In this document: positions 13,296-14,131 of the stretch, in pieces | Position numbering within the stretch: position 1 is the stretch's first letter | How the letters are laid out: every line of letters begins with the position of its first letter | NCBI GenBank assembly: GCA_937924465.1 | Contig: CALDSP010000279.1 | Span: forward strand, 1 to 14,131 | DNA: 14,131 nt | Direction of reading: 5' to 3' | DNA from: an uncultured Leptospiraceae bacterium | Lineage (GTDB): Bacteria > Spirochaetota > Leptospiria > Leptospirales > Leptospiraceae | The notes under the pieces: model-generated | Seen by the model: the letters and a program-made list of their open reading frames with translations, nothing else | Told to the model about the DNA's origin: nothing | Databases searched by the model: none | Translations under genes and position numbers: made by a program

Positions 13296-14131
13296 ATGGA
13301 AATTCCAAAAACATACAAAACTCTTGTTTTTCAAGATTGGAATGCAAATCATCTTTCATTGAGTCTTACAGAAAAAGAAACTCCAACTCCCAAAGAAGGA
13401 GAAATTTTAATTCAAGTTTTTGCCTCTCCCATCAACCCTTCCGATTTAATGTTCATTCGTGGACTTTATGGAATTCGAAGAAAGCCTCCCTTTACAGCAG
13501 GGTTTGAAGGAAGTGGAGTTGTAGTGGCTACAGGAAAATCCACTACTTTAAAAATTGGAGATAAAGTTTCTTTTGTTGCGGGAAGAGAAGGAGCTTGGGC
13601 AGAGTATGTTCTCACTCAAGAAAAAAATTGTCTTCCTGTTTCCTCCGAATTAAGTTTAGAAGAAGCAAGTATGCTTTTTGTCAATCCTCTTACTTGTTTT
13701 GCTTTATTTGAATTAGCTAAAGAATTCCAAACCTCCGCCATCATCCAAACCGCTGCAGCAAGTGCACTTGGAAAAATGATGATTCGTCTTTGTAAGGAAA
13801 AACAAATCCCACTTATAAACATAGTCCGTAGAGACGAACAAGTAGAAGAACTAAGTCAAATGGGAGCCGAGTTCGTTCTAAACTCAGAAAAAGAAAATTT
13901 TGAAACAGAATTTTTAAAACTCACTAAAAAGCTAAATGCAAAAATTTTACTAGATTCTGTAGGTGGAAATTTAGTTTCAAAACTTTTTATTCAACTTCCC
14001 TATAATTCCAAAATTATTTCTTATGGAAATTTATCAGAACAAAACTTTGAAGTTGTTCCGGGACTTCTTATCTTTCAAAAAAAATCCATAGAAGGATTTT
14101 GGCTTTCTGAATGGCTTGCGAACAAAAGTAG
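13296..14131 (+). CDS. Zinc-independent medium-chain reductase (quinone oxidoreductase/enoyl reductase-like), partial
   Basis: A medium-chain dehydrogenase/reductase cut by the right edge after 278 residues. The N-terminal GroES-like domain shows SPINPSDLMFIRG (44-56), FEGSGVVVATG (70-80) and the IGDKV turn (87-91). The cofactor domain has AAASALGKMM (153-162), in place of the usual GxGGVG loop, and LLDSVGGN (218-225). R178/R179 after the second strand favours NADPH. There are no catalytic-zinc ligands, as in quinone oxidoreductases and the mitochondrial-type 2-enoyl thioester reductases, whose NSxVG-like loop is the closest parallel. I cannot choose between these substrates. AAGGAA stands five bases before the ATG. 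The frame is open and unbroken to the window edge; a typical family protein would need about 45-60 more residues. Confidence 0.9.
   Translation, partial: MEIPKTYKTLVFQDWNANHLSLSLTEKETPTPKEGEILIQVFASPINPSDLMFIRGLYGIRRKPPFTAGFEGSGVVVATGKSTTLKIGDKVSFVAGREGAWAEYVLTQEKNCLPVSSELSLEEASMLFVNPLTCFALFELAKEFQTSAIIQTAAASALGKMMIRLCKEKQIPLINIVRRDEQVEELSQMGAEFVLNSEKENFETEFLKLTKKLNAKILLDSVGGNLVSKLFIQLPYNSKIISYGNLSEQNFEVVPGLLIFQKKSIEGFWLSEWLANKS

Overview
The window is AT-rich bacterial DNA, densely packed, with no RNA gene, insertion sequence, phage gene or CRISPR array that I can see. The gene set (a caa3-type oxidase operon, a cache-type chemoreceptor, a single-chain glycyl-tRNA synthetase, PilZ and YciO proteins, several small secreted or lipid-anchored proteins of unknown function) and the base composition suggest a Leptospira-like spirochaete. 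That placement is an inference from overall character; no single gene here proves it.

Layout. (1) Positions 1-5654, minus strand: one tightly coupled operon read from right to left. It encodes a 57-aa membrane protein, a Sco copper chaperone, and oxidase subunits II (fused to a cytochrome c domain), I, III and IV, then a CxC/CxxC small protein and a membrane protein that runs off the left edge. Most junctions overlap or nearly touch. Subunit I carries the YSHPxVY motif of type A2 heme-copper oxidases. Together with the cytochrome c fusion on subunit II, this marks a caa3 terminal oxidase that takes electrons from cytochrome c, reduces O2 to water and pumps protons. Sco is expected to help load the CuA centre of subunit II. 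(2) Positions 5655-5854: a divergent control region with a sigma70-like promoter for the oxidase operon and a sigma28-like promoter for the chemoreceptor. (3) Positions 5855-7858, plus strand: a methyl-accepting chemotaxis protein. (4) Positions 7848-8660, minus strand: a short-chain dehydrogenase whose 3' end overlaps the chemoreceptor gene. (5) Positions 8749-8979, plus strand: a small unknown protein with a strong ribosome binding site, abutting (6) a Maf-family nucleotide pyrophosphatase on the minus strand (8980-9537). (7) Positions 9582-11669, plus strand: a run of four genes for a secreted helical-repeat protein, a small lipoprotein, a YciO-type protein and a PilZ-domain protein. (8) Positions 11666-13057, minus strand: glyS, overlapping the PilZ gene tail to tail. 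(9) Positions 13058-13295: a divergent intergenic region, followed by a zinc-independent medium-chain reductase cut by the right edge.

The clearest functional unit is the respiratory operon. Its least familiar parts are the 57-aa leader protein, an unusually long N-terminal extension on subunit IV, and the two unrelated-looking genes at its end. I did not find a recognisable new defence or mobile system; the most useful leads are these small accessory genes.
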